DNA from: Shinisaurus crocodilurus
Taxonomy: Eukaryota > Chordata > Lepidosauria > Squamata > Shinisauridae
Reading direction: 5' to 3'
DNA length: 64,000 bases
Assembly (NCBI GenBank): GCA_021292165.1
Contig: CM037876.1
Span: 209,439,825 to 209,503,824 of the forward strand
Shown here one piece after another: positions 47,428 to 58,935 of this stretch (the first letter of the stretch is position 1; every line of letters starts with the position of its first letter). Position numbers and translations under genes: made by a program. The notes beneath the pieces were generated by a model. That model saw nothing but the letters and a program-made list of their open reading frames with translations. It did not search any database and was not told the DNA's origin.

Positions 47428-48680
47428 ATATCAGTTGACCACGGTATCCTCCTGGACCGCCTGGAGGGGTTGGGCTTGGGAGGCACTGTATTGCAGTGGT
47501 TCCGGTCCTTCCTCTCTGGAAGGTATCAGAGGGTAGTTCTCGGGGAGGAGGCTTCGGACCATCGGCTGCTCACTTGTGGAGTGCCGCAGGGTTCCATCCT
47601 CTCCCCGATGTTATTCAACATCTACCTCAAGCCGCTGGGAGCTATCATCAGGAGGTTTGGGGTGCGGTGTCATCAGTATGCGGATGACACGCAGCTCTAC
47701 CTCTGTTTCAAGTCCTCACCAAGGTTGGCCGTTGAGACCCTGTCCAAGTGCCTGGAGGCAGTGGCTGGCTGGCTGGGAAGGAACATGCTGAAACTGAACC
47801 CCGACAAGACTGAGGTACTTCTGGTGGGGGACAAGGGGAGGTTAGGGGATGTTGACCTGGTGCTGAATGGGGTACATCTACCCCTGAAGGACCAGGTCCG
47901 CAGCTTGGGGGTCATTCTAGACTGCCAGCTGTCCATGGAGGCTCAGGTGTCAGCTGTGAGCCGGGCGGCGCTTTTGAGCAATATCTCCCCAAGTATCAAC
48001 TCCATCTGATACGGCAGCTGCGCCCCTACCTTCCTAATCACCTGCTCCCATCAGTGGTTCATGCCTTGGTCTCCTCTCGCCTAGACTACTGTAATGCGCT
48101 CTACGTGGGGTTACCCTTGAAGACGGTTCGGAAGCTACAGCTGGTACAGAACGCGGCGGCTCGCCTGGTTAAAGGCAGCTGCCGGCGGGATCACATCACG
48201 CCAGTGCTGAAGGATTTGCACTGGCTACCAGTTGCTTGCCGAGCCGAATTCAAGGTGTTGGTTTTGACCTTTAAAATCCTATACGGCTCCGGTCCAGTCT
48301 ATCTCAAGGAGCGTCTCCAGCAACACCAACTGGGCTGCTCAATAAGATCTGCCACGGATGGCCTTCTCCTTGTCCCTTCAGCCAGAGCAGCTAGACTGGT
48401 GGGGACGAGGAAGAGGGCCTTCTCTGTGGTGGCCCCCGTACTGTGGAACTCTCTCCCGAGTAACCTCCGCCATGCCCCCTCTCTGCTGAGCTTCTGTCGC
48501 TCATTAAAAACCTGGTTGTTCAGGCGGGAATATGGGGTGGGTTAAGATTTTAAATTTTTAATATTGTTTTAAATGTATTTTATTATTTTTATTCTATGTA
48601 CATCGCCCAGGGTGGCCAGTTGCCGGCCAGATGGGCGATAAATAAATATAAATAATAATAATAATAAATAATAATGATGA
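47428..48680 (+). mobile_element. L2-clade LINE, 3' half of the reverse-transcriptase ORF (broken)
   Basis: Reverse-transcriptase motifs are clear: LTCGVPQGSILSPMLFNIYL, then the catalytic YADDTQLYL (TATGCGGATGAC at 47677-47688) and LNPDKTEVLLVG. A second segment, SRLDYCNALYVGLP to RAFSVVAPVLWNSLPSNLR, ends near 48545. The two segments are in different frames because of a 20-bp insertion near 47977-47996. The 3' end GCCCAGGGTGGCCAGTTGCC...GGGCGATAAATAAATA with an (ATAA)n tail is typical of this LINE type in reptiles. The 5' half of the element is absent. Confidence 0.88.
47974..47998 (+). other. 20-bp insertion in the L2 ORF with a duplicate at 49657-49680
   Basis: Between GCGGCGCTT and TATCAACTCC about 20 bp interrupt the ORF, and removing them restores the frame. 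With flanking bases, 24 bp are identical in the same orientation to sequence at about 49657-49680, 1.7 kb downstream. Confidence 0.85.
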
Positions 48681-50331
48681 ATAACATCCAGAAAATGTTA
48701 ATGCCATACCTCTACTTAGGTACAATCTAATTGGAGCCTCACAAGTACACCTGTTGATTGGTTTCCTAGACTCCTAAAGGAGATGTGCACTATACAGGAA
48801 ATACTATTCCCACTGTAGAAAACCCAACAAGATAATTCCAGTGTAAAAATAAATAAATAAATAAACCAAAAACCACCACTGAAAAGCCCCTGCTCCCCTG
48901 ACTAACCAAGCTGAAGAGAAATGTCTTTCTTTTGTTATATCTGGAAAGCACCCACACAGGACCATTCTTCTTCTTTGTAAGGTCTTCAACGTCCACGTCT
49001 ATCTGTCTGGACATACTATCCCTTCATTCTATTGCTTTCTCTCATTGCCAGACTTCCTGAGCTGCATTCCTTTCCCCCCTCCAGTCTATTATTCCTCTAA
49101 GCCTCCCACTTCCCTTCCCCAGGCTTGTGAGCTCCTGGCTGGTGTCTGCCTTGAATCCTGGGATCATTGCACCTTCTCTTATGGTCAAAGAGCCCAAGTG
49201 GAAAGATAAATAATAATCTTCTCCTCTCCCGCTTCTCCTCCTCTCTAACCCCCCCTTTTTTGCGGGGGGGGGGGTTCTTACTACAACTCTTTCTCCTCCC
49301 ATCCCCACCACTTATTGTCCAAGCTGAAGCTATACTGCACAGCCAACTCACCACAATCTCTCCTTCTTTTGTGATCTTTCTCTCATGGGAAGCCTGAGAG
49401 GTAGCCATTTAATTACCGTTTAATACTGTATATATTTTAAATAAAAGCTTTATTTTCTGGAAAAGTTCTGACCTGTTTCTGTTGTTGCCCGAGTACCTTA
49501 CAAGAGCACTCCTTTTCCCAGACTTAACAATCCCAATTACACATGCTTGGATCCTTTGTATTTGGGTTAGTGTGTTATACGGATCAGGCTCCACTGGACT
49601 GATATCCAGCTGTTCTCCAGGGTCACAGTGGGAAGAGTTTCCTCCTAGCATACAATTTGAGCAATATCTCCCCAAGTATTGGTGTTCCAAAAAAGCTGAT
49701 TCTCTGAACATGGAGAAGTAGTTTGCAGACATATTTAGAAACACGTGTCCTGAGCAAGCATGGTAACATTAACTAAGTACTAACTTTCCAATATCATATC
49801 TCATGATGTCACTTCTCCTGTCATTGAACCCCTCCTCCTGCTCCTCCTCCATTATCATTATATTTCTGCTTTTATAAACATTTTAGACTAATTTTGTGCA
49901 TGTTTGGCTTGTCTGCCCATTCAGTATTATCCTGCTCATCTTAGGGCTTCCATGGGAAACTGGTTGCACCAATGATACTGGAAGAGTCAGATCACCTCTG
50001 GTTCAATGAGGCAAGGTCTCATTCAATAGGCAAAGGTATGTCAGGACCCTGGACAGATCACGGTGGCAGGCATTGTCTGGAACTCACTCTAAAAGCCCAG
50101 TTGTCTCAAAAACATGCAGAAGCCTTCTGAAGCCTGGCTGGTCTGCACCTGCTGGTAACCCTGCCCCCTCTGAGGAGCTGCCAGCTTCTTAAAAGGTCCC
50201 TGCCCATTTCTGCAGCTGCTGGTTCCTATGGTGTAGGAGTGGTGAGGACTACATCAGAGGGGTACCCTCTGAGTCCCAGGAATCTGGTAATGCATCCTCT
50301 GGCCTGGAAAGTCCTGGAATAGCAGGTGATA
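48681..50331. other. No gene recognised
   Basis: It contains the 24-bp sequence (49657-49680) duplicated in the L2 ORF and a G-run near 49264. Open frames on both strands are short and unconvincing. Confidence 0.4.
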
Positions 50332-50883
50332 GGTTACTGCAGGGGTCCTCAAACTTTTTAAACAGGGGGCCAGTTCATTGTCCCTCAGACTGTTGGGGGG
50401 CCAGACTATAGTTTGAAAAAAATATGAACGAATGGATCAAGTAAAAAAAAAGGACCCGGGTCCTTTTTTTTTACTTGATAAAATGGAGTTATTATAAATT
50501 AATAAATTAATTATAAATTAATTTGCTGTCTAAAACTGAAATACATTAAATTTTAAAAAGGTATAGAAAGGCTTGATTTGCACACTGCACATATCTTATT
50601 TGTAGTGCAAAAAAACAGGAAAAAACAATACAATATTTTTAGTATGAGTGATGAGCAGTATTTACCAGCCACAGAGCTGGTGGTCCACATCCTGCAACTT
50701 TGTTCCACATAAATGTGCATAAGATTGCAGCCTTACACCCTCATCTTATGCATGTCTACTTGGAAGTAAGTTTCACTGAATTCAAGGAGACTTTCTCCCC
50801 AGGTAAGTTTACAAAGGATCACAGCCTTAAAAGTACAAACCAATTCCCTGGGGTAGGCCAGGAAGACCTGGTACCCAGAGAAC

Positions 50884-51140
50884 ATAGTGAGAGCCAGTGT
50901 GGCATAGTGGTTACCGGTAGTTAGAGTGCTTGACTGGGACTTGGGAGATCCGGGTTCTAGTCCCTACTCAGCCATGAAGCTCACTGGCTGACTTTGGGCC
51001 AGTCACTGACTCTCAGTTTTAACCTACCTCACAGGGTTATTGTGAGGATAAAATGGAGAGGAGGAAGATTATGTAAGCCACCTAGTGTTCCTTGCTGGAA
51101 AAAAGGCAGGATATAAATATGACAAACAAATTAATAAATG
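50884..51140 (+). mobile_element. tRNA-derived SINE inside hAT copy 2
   Basis: This is the same SINE at the same internal position as in hAT copy 1, so it was present before both copies transposed. Confidence 0.88.
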
Positions 51141-51637
51141 GTGCGTACAACTGAAATGATTGTCATTTCAGTCACCTCAATGGCACCAGATTGTTTTCTA
51201 GATGTTTTGTAGCCTGATCCTAAGGATTTTTACTCAGAAGTAAGCCTTACTGATTTAAATGGGAATTATTGTAAGTGGCTTGTGTTTTCAGCCAGGCCCA
51301 GCAATCCTAAACATGTTTGCTTGGAAGTATAGCCCAATTAAGTTCAATGAGGCTTGCTGCAAGTAAGTTTGCATGGGATTATAGCCCTGTAGCCAGACTT
51401 TTATGCAGGTGTACTCAGAAGTACGCTTACTCAGAAGCTCAATGGGGGCAATGCATACGAATGGAACCATAACCTCATGGCCTTCTACAGGTTTAATATA
51501 TTCTTGCATTTATTGAAAGCAATTTTAATAATAAGACATCACTCTGGATTACAAACAAATCTTTAATGAAAAGAACACTGTATTTTTTGTACATACTGTG
51601 TCTCTGGGGGAAGGGGAGGAGGGGCAGCTGAGCATGC

Positions 51638-52000
51638 GGGCAGCAGCGCTGCAGCCAGCGTCTCTCCGATGGCGGAGGCGCAGCTGATCCAGCGGCAGCG
51701 GGGCGCTTGCCGCCAGGAGCCCGGGCAGCAGCGCTGCAGCAAGCGTCTCTCCGATAGCGGAGGCGGCGGGGCACGAGCTGCCCGGAGCCCAGAAGGGGAG
51801 GCATCAGCGTCTCAGCCAGCGTCCTTCCAATGGCAGAGGCGCAGCTGATCTGGCAGCAGCGGGGAGCGAGCCACCCAGAGCCCTGCAGGGCGGGCATCAG
51901 CGCCTCAGCCAGCTTCTCTCCGATAGCGGAGGGGTGGCAGAGCCACACGGAGCCCGGGCAGCAGCACCGCAGCCAGCGTCCTTCCAATGGAGGATCCTCT
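51638..52000 (+). repeat. GC-rich tandem array inside hAT copy 2
   Basis: This is the equivalent of the array at 39648-40010. A few substitutions separate the two, for example near 51932-51947. Confidence 0.85.
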
Positions 52001-52439
52001 CCTCTTCCAAAAACTTTGTAAACACTTTGTAAAAACTTTGCTTACCTCTCTAGACTGGCTGCTGATGCTGCCGCTGCCACCACCACAACAACTTGGGCCC
52101 CTCCTCCTCCTTGAGTTGCTCACGTGGCCTCCTGCTGATCTCATTCCCCCTCCCCATTCTCCTCCCTCTTCAGAGCGTCAGGCTGAGAGAGACGCTACGA
52201 AGCAGCAGCAACTTTTGCCCGAGGCAATTCTTTTCCTTTCTTTTCTCCTCTCCTCTAGAGTAGGCTAAATCGGCCGCCGGGCCGGATGAAAGGACCCGCC
52301 GGGCCAGGTCCTTCCCGCGGGCCGTAGTCTGAAGACCCCTGGGTTACTGGATGAAGCCTCCCCCACCCCCCTTTGAGTCCTCTTCTGAGGCAGGTTGAGA
52401 CTGGTGAACATGACAACTATGTTAATTAATTTCCAGTAT

Positions 52440-52505
52440 AATCAATGCATGTTTACTCAGAAGCAAGTCCCACGGGGTTCAATGGGACTTACTCCCAACT
52501 CAGTG
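52440..52505 (+). repeat. Dispersed palindromic repeat, partial
   Basis: TGCATGTTTACTCAGAAGCA...CAATGGGACTTACTCCCAAC. It lacks the intact donor motif. Confidence 0.7.
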
Positions 52506-53319
52506 TCATTTGTTGTTTCTAGAACACCATCTTCTATTAATATGGTGCTTTACAAAGAGCAGGTTTGATTTTGCAATCTAAAAACAGACACAGGGAAACA
52601 ACAGACAAATGGGAGGGAAATGGATGCAGGGTTAAATAGAGGAAGAATATGCAATTATTTCTGAGGGGACAGAAAGGAAGGACCATATTTTTGTAATGCT
52701 ATAAAGGGAGAAGCAACATCATTTAGCAATGAATTGAATATGCAGGGCAAAGGAGAGAAATCAAAGACTCTTGGGTACGAAGGGAAGGAGTTGTTTTTGA
52801 CCTTACAAAATCCTAGGTACATCACAATCCCATGGAAATGTCTCAAAGTCCCCCACCACATTTTGAATGTGGTTCAGACACATAGCCCCAAACCATGCTT
52901 GGGCATTACAATGAGCCTTGGTCTTGCATTTTTCCTCATCCCTCTCCTTCCTCCCATCATGCACTATGATTTCTTAACTGGTTTCTGGGTTTTCAGTAAA
53001 CCACATAGCTTGCCATTCTGTGCAAACCTGATAAGCTGTATTTTGTACAAACCATAGCATACTGGGTTTGGAAGAAGCGTAGGTTCCAAACAAAAATGTG
53101 CTCTATGGGGCAAAATTGCCACCTTGACTTAGCCATGTAAAGCAATAGAGAGACACTATAGATGCCAGTGAGTGGTTTAATGTGTTCCCTTGTTCCATCA
53201 CCACCAGGAAGATACCTCATTCTGAACAATTTCATTATTGCCACCTCATGCTCAACAGCACAGAATATCTTTCAAAGGTCTAACTGTACCAATAGAAGAC
53301 AATGGCCAGATTTGTATGT

Positions 53320-54440
53320 CACTTTAAACCCAGAGAGGTTCTGGAACCTCTCTGGGTTTAAAGTGGCCCCGACTGCACCTGGGCACAGTGGGGGTCCGGA
53401 GGCTCCGCCTCTCCCCTCATCCTCCCCCAGTCCTCCCATCTGCACTGAGGGCAGCGAGAGGGGATGGCAGCAGGCAAAAAGTGCCCAAGCGGCACTTTCG
53501 CCAGCTGTAATTTGCCCTTCCTCAGCAGGGCCGCTACTCACCAGAGTAGCGGCCCCACCGAGCAACGGCAACAAGCCCCATGGTGCTGTGTTTCCTTGAG
53601 AGTAAATGCAGCACCATGGGGCTCATCCTGGGCCTTTCTCAGTGCAGCCACCACAGTGGCCACCCCAAGAAAGGTCCCTCCCCATCCCACCTCACCTTTG
53701 CCTGGCTGCCCCCCTGCCTGTCCCACTTGACTTACCTTTTTTGGTGGTGGTGAGGCTCAGGGGTGGCTGGCTTTGCCGGGCACCCCCTCCCCATGTGAGA
53801 GGAGACACAGCGGCAGAGCCCTGCCTTGTTTCGCTGCTACCGCTGGCTATGAGCCAGCGGTAGTAGTGGAGCAAAGCGCTTAATCCAATTGGCAGTGTGA
53901 GCTGCCAATCAGCCCAAGCACTGCCCCACACGTGGCCAATGTATGCAAAAGCAAGCCAGGGCCAGGATGCCAGGATCCCTGTGTGCTCTCAAGAGCAAGC
54001 TGGGCTGGGCCACCTGGATCCCTGTGTGCCGCGGCCCATGCCAGGAGTGTGGGATCACTTGCGAGCAATCCTGCTATCCTGGCATCTGCCATGGTGTGTG
54101 GGGAAGCTGATGACAGCCGGCCAAGTGCCACTTGGGCACTTGGCTGGTTGCCATCAGCCAGAGTCCCGTACCCAGAGTGGCAGGCATTGCTTGCTGCTCT
54201 GGGCAGGGGGCTCTATTCCTCTTTTGGTTTGCGGTAGGCTTAGCGTGTTGTCCGAGTTCAGACGACATACTAAACCTACTAGGGTTATCGTAACCCTACC
54301 ACAAACCATGGTTTTGCAGGGTGGCTTAGAAGCCACACCAGGTTGGCTTCTAAAGCACCCACAGGGGGTCAGACAACAGGGTAAACCTCAGTAGGGATTA
54401 ACCTACTGAGGTTTACTGTGGCATGCGAATCCAGTCAATT
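53320..54440. mobile_element. Long hairpin-array region
   Basis: Perfect 21-bp arms lie at 53320-53340/53345-53365. Further hairpins lie at 53528-53555, 53574-53623 and 53834-53866, and near 54109-54150 (AAGTGCC/GGCACTT). The right end region carries a CGTGTTGTCCGAGTTCAGAC sequence resembling the ends of the elements at 3294 and 44278. Confidence 0.5.
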
Positions 54441-54563
54441 ACTTTTGTTGTCCTCTAGGCAAATATAATCAACGTATTCAAAATGTATTGTTGCTATAGA
54501 GGGAAGACCATATATAAACAAATAGGAAGGTTGCTGAAGTTAAAGCTTGAAGTGTATGTAACT

Positions 54564-55603
54564 CAGTGTTTCTCAAATAGTGGGGCGCGCCCCCCTGGGG
54601 GGGCGCGAGGCTCCGTAAAGGGGGGCGCGCCTGATTGGCCAAACCAATTGGTAGGCCCGCGTGAGGCAGCGTCATGCTGCGCGCCAGGGCTCAGGCCACT
54701 GATGCGGCGGACGGGGACGACGGGCCTACCTGCTGCCTCCGTGCCGGCCACGCTGGACCCGCCGCTGCCCGTCGCATCATGTCCTGCACGCCGGATCCGC
54801 CGCCCGTCACGTCATGTCCTGCGCGCTGGATCCCCGCGCTCTGTTTTTGGCGGGGGGGAACCAGGGCAACAGGGCTGTTTAAGTCCTGTTGCTGCCCTGG
54901 TTCCCCCCCCCCGCCGCCAAAAACAGAGCGCGGGGATCCAGCGCACAGGGCATGACGCGACGGGCTGCGACGGCGGAGCCGGCTTCAGCAGCGCGGAGAA
55001 CACGCCGCTCAGAAGAGCGACGGACGGCAGCAGCAGCTTGAGCGGCGTGGAGAATGCTCCACGCTGCTCAGAAGAGTGAGATCGGGCAGCCGCAGGAACG
55101 ATCGGAAGAGCCCAGGTAAGGCTCGTATTACATCCCTGCCCGTGCGTTCCCATGGAGCCGCCTCATTCTTGCCCCCCAGCCGCCTCATTCCCTCCTAGCC
55201 AGCACCTCCTCCTCCTTTCCCCACATTCTCCCTGGCTTCTTCACAATCCCCCCCTCTTTCCCCCTAAATTACCTTCAGGCTATGTGTACAATGTAGTACT
55301 ATTTAAAAAAATTGAGTTGATGTTTTTTTCAATAAAAAACTGTATCATTGAAAGCCCTGTTATTGTGTTTTTCTTTTAAGACAAAATATGTTAATTAGTT
55401 GTTTTTACTAAACTAAAACCCCAGTATTCAGGTTTAATTGCAGTGTTGGCACTTTGAAATAAATAAGTTGGTTTTGTGTTGCAGTTTGGGCACTCGGGCT
55501 CAAAAAGGTTTGCCATCACTGTTTTACAGTCGCGCGGGGGGGGGGGGGCGAAATGTTTTCTTCTTCCTAGGGGGGGCATGACAGAAAATAATTGAGAAGC
55601 ACT
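54564..55603. mobile_element. Non-autonomous hAT-like element (about 1.04 kb)
   Basis: The left end CAGTGTTTCTCAAATAG is matched by AATTGAGAAGCACT at the right. TGTAACT occurs immediately outside both ends (7 bp). The interior is GC-rich with a roughly 160-bp palindrome (54804-54964). The 3' part (55150-55500) is AT-rich with an AATAAA near 55330. Confidence 0.72.
54804..54964. repeat. About 160-bp palindrome containing the CTCTGTTTTTGGCGGG module
   Basis: CCCGTCACGTCATGTCC pairs with the region ending GGCATGACGCGACGGG, ATCCCCGCGCTCTG with CAGAGCGCGGGGAT, and CAACAGG with CCTGTTG at the centre. The same CTCTGTTTTTGGCGGG stem is found at 11061-11076. Confidence 0.88.
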
Positions 55604-57786
55604 TGTAACTGAAGAATGCATCAGTCAAGTCTTTTTTTTAAATTTACCATCTGAGATAAAAGAACACTACTGATTCAAAATGTCAATACCAATAAAAGAA
55701 TTTAGTATCTCTTGTGGGGTGAAAACAGGGCTTTAATGCACATGTTAAAGTACCAGAATCAATAGTGGGAAGTAATTATCTCTGGCAGGATGAGGAGCAT
55801 GCAACGGGTTTTTTGTTTTGGAAAGTTTAGAATTGCTTACACATCAGATCCTGAACTGTGTTAAGACTTATAGAAATCAATTTCCCTTTGTACTCCTGAA
55901 GACATATTCCAAGAGAGCCCTTAAAGAGGCCTACAGGATGACTAGAAGTTTGGTATTGGTGTAGGCAAGAAGCTTGTATGTGTCTGTGTGCGCATAGCGA
56001 AACCTGTGGACCGTACAAAGCCCCACTTCTACAAGAGCTTCAGGAATGAAAATGGGCCTCAATAGATGGTGAAATATCTGCTAAAAATGCACAGTGAATC
56101 ATTAATTCATTGATTAATTTCATTAATCTTTCCTTCCCAATGTCAAACAACTACTATGTCATCTCTGACTACTTCTTTAATGTAGCCCAGGACTGCAAGC
56201 AAGATGACAATCCCCTCAGCAAGCTACAACTGATCTGTGTTTTAGCAAAGAAAGGCACAAAGTAATATTCCTCCCTGCCATATTGATCTGCTCCAACAAC
56301 TCTTCTTCAAATTTTTCTTTGGCCATGCCCTGCTGGTTTCTCTGTATATATACAATTTTACAGAGAGGAGGAAGCAAGTGTGGGAGGACCCAGGGTAGAA
56401 TTGGGTTAAATTACATTGGGTGAACAGACATGCATTATCTGAATTAACAGAAAAAACAAATTCTGTGAAACAAATTCTGTTCCAATTAATGAATTGTCCT
56501 TTTATTTTCAGTGGTGTAATAAAATTGTACAAAAAAATATTGCAAAGGCAGTCCATTGTTATCCTGTAAACTCGTGAGTTTCTAGGATATCTTAAGATGC
56601 ATGTTAGCATTTTTGAGGGAAAATGCATCTTGAAATTTTGATCCATATATATGTGTGGCAGAGGATATAGTTTGGAGGCAAATGGAATTAATCTTCCAGT
56701 GAGCGTGGATGAGCCAGGAATTCCATTCTTTTAAAAATATAATTTAATTTTTGAAATGTTAACATACATAACAAAACAACCCTACGGGTACAGAGAGCAA
56801 TAAAGTTGTTACTGTAGCATCAATACTGTCAATATGCATGAGAACCTCTTTCCAAGGTAATGTGCACCCTGTCTAAGGGGAGATAGGTAGCATTATACTT
56901 ATCCAATAAGTCTTTCCAGAGACCTCCATGTGTCAATGTTTGTCCAGAGCCAGACAGGAATTCCATTCATTCTTAGGCTTTATTCTCACCTGTTGAACCT
57001 CATTTATCATTGAATTAATAAAAACACAAGCACAGAAAAAGGCAAGGTGATGTTTGTGTCTGAGAGCTTGTTGGTAAATTGATTCACACGGTACATTAGT
57101 TCACCTGTTAAATTGCAGTGTTATAATAGCTGGTGGTGTCCATTACTAGGTGAATTTCTTCTCATGATCTAGCCACATAGGGTGGTAGTGCTGGTACGCA
57201 GTGGTGGATGAGAAGTTGGGAGAGGACTCTGGTATGTGGCAATTTTTCAATATATTAATATTGTTGAAGTAAAGATTCCAGCTGGACATCACAAATTAAC
57301 TCCATATTAATTCATTTAACATTTCTGCCACCCCAGTTCCATACTTAGAGTCAGCAATACAGATTAGAAATCCTACCTCACCTTTTGAGTTTATAGAGCT
57401 ATCAGATCATAACTTCACTACACAAAGGTCATGCTGAGGGCAACAAAGCATTCCATAGAGTCTGAACCATCAAGTTTTCCTCTAGATCTTGCCCTCCCAG
57501 AGGTAGAACACTAAGCAGGGCCACCATGATCAGTTAGATGGGGTTGCAGGCTTTTGTTTAGAAGTAGGCAATAACCTTGCAGCAGGATATAATGTTCATG
57601 CTCTGTTTAAATCAGGAGAAGTATAGAGGAGAATAACAAAGCTAGATCTTAAAAGATTCAGGAAAAGGGTCACAAAGTGGCAGGGCATTACTGCAAGGGA
57701 AGAAGTAACCTTTCTCAAGTTTGCCTTTTTGAACAATGGGTATATGAATTCTCTATTGCTTGCACTATATGACATGTAAAGACTTA
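55604..57786. other. Unique-looking AT-rich DNA
   Basis: No repeat or coding region is supported. Confidence 0.4.
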
Positions 57787-58102
57787 GGGCAATATCCAAT
57801 GCAACATGAGTGCTAATGTAAATTGCATTGCGCTAGCCAGCAGGGCTCTCCAACCTTGGGTCCCCAGAAGTTGCCATTAGCCATGCTGGCTGGTTATCCT
57901 GGGAGCTGTAGGCCAGCAACATCTGGGGACCCAAGGTTGGAGAGCCTTGTGCTAGCATAAGGGACCTCTAGAGCTTAGCTGAAGTGATGTGTTTTCTGAG
58001 GAATCCTGTCCTGCCATCTAATGCTATTTGTGTTGCGCTAGGGGACCTTATGCTAGTGCAACATAATTTACATTAGTATTCGTGTCACATTGGATACTGC
58101 CC
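57787..58102. mobile_element. MITE with GGGCAATATCCAATG ends, itself interrupted
   Basis: GGGCAATATCCAATG at the left mirrors CATTGGATACTGCCC at the right, and CTAATGTAAATT mirrors AATTTACATTAG. A second foldback element sits inside at 57841-57949. Confidence 0.8.
57841..57949. mobile_element. Small foldback hAT-type element nested in the 57787 MITE
   Basis: CAGGGCTCTCCAACCTTGGG is mirrored by CCCAAGGTTGGAGAGCC. GCTAGC borders both sides. Confidence 0.78.
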
Positions 58103-58453
58103 ATACTTTCCAGCAGATAGCTGTCATGACACTTGTACAACAAATGTGATGTATACTGGGAAAATGTGCTATTTTTGCAGAGCAGAAGATCAGGAAGGAC
58201 GTCTAAACTCTCCACAACAAACGAGTTAACAACTGCACCAATTTTTCTAGAAAAGTCCTAAGAAGTGCAAGAGGCACCTGTAGTTACTCAGCGATTAGAG
58301 AAAGACATTTCCACACAATCCAAAGTACACTCTTTTTTTTTTTCTGATGACACCTACTCCAACCATGAGCCTTGGCATCGAAGACCTGGCAGGTATTAAG
58401 TCCTAAATAAGGAACTTTTGTGGGCTGTCGAGCGGCAGAACCTGTTGCCTGAA

Positions 58454-58935
58454 CTAGTAGTAGTAGGCGATCACTCGTGACTGAGTAAGATTGTCTTTCA
58501 GGATAAAATTACAAAAAGAAAATTATATAAAGAGGAAATTGTATAAAATTGTGTAGACTCTAGCGATGGGTCCGTAAGTGACTGTGGAGGCCAATTCTAT
58601 ATCCACAGGTTACCAGATAGAAGATGGTCCTGTAAGGGATTCGTTTGATGTGGTTTTCCCTTAGCACATTTCTCCCTTTCACCTTGCACTCGGGCTTCTT
58701 CAAAGTCCATAGAACCTTTGTGAAAGGCCAACCTCCAGTTAGATCGTTCATGGGCCAGAGCTTCCCAGTTTTCGATGTTTATATTGCATTTTTTTAGATT
58801 AGCCTTAAGAACATCTTTAAGCCTCTTACACTGACCACCGATATTCCACTTTCCATCCTTGAGTTGGGAATAAAGTAACTGCTTTGGGAGATGGCAGTCA
58901 GACATTCGAACAACATGACCCGTCCACTGAAGTTG
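58454..58935 (-). mobile_element. LINE with C2H2 finger, copy E (3' end only)
   Basis: A minus-strand copy with a (TAG)n tail at 58454-58465. A deletion removes the first half of the zinc finger, so both cysteines are lost (NLCPHCGKLCG missing). It ends about 450 bp before the PLEKHA7 exon 1 start. Confidence 0.82.

Larger units (their letters stand above)
50340..52341. mobile_element. Non-autonomous hAT element, copy 2 (2002 bp), TSD GGTTACTG
   Basis: This is almost identical by eye to the element at 38345-40499 along its whole length. It has exact 8-bp duplications GGTTACTG at 50332-50339 and 52342-52349. It carries the 3' segment only once, which accounts for the 153-bp length difference. 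The different target duplications prove two independent insertions and not a segmental duplication. Confidence 0.92.
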
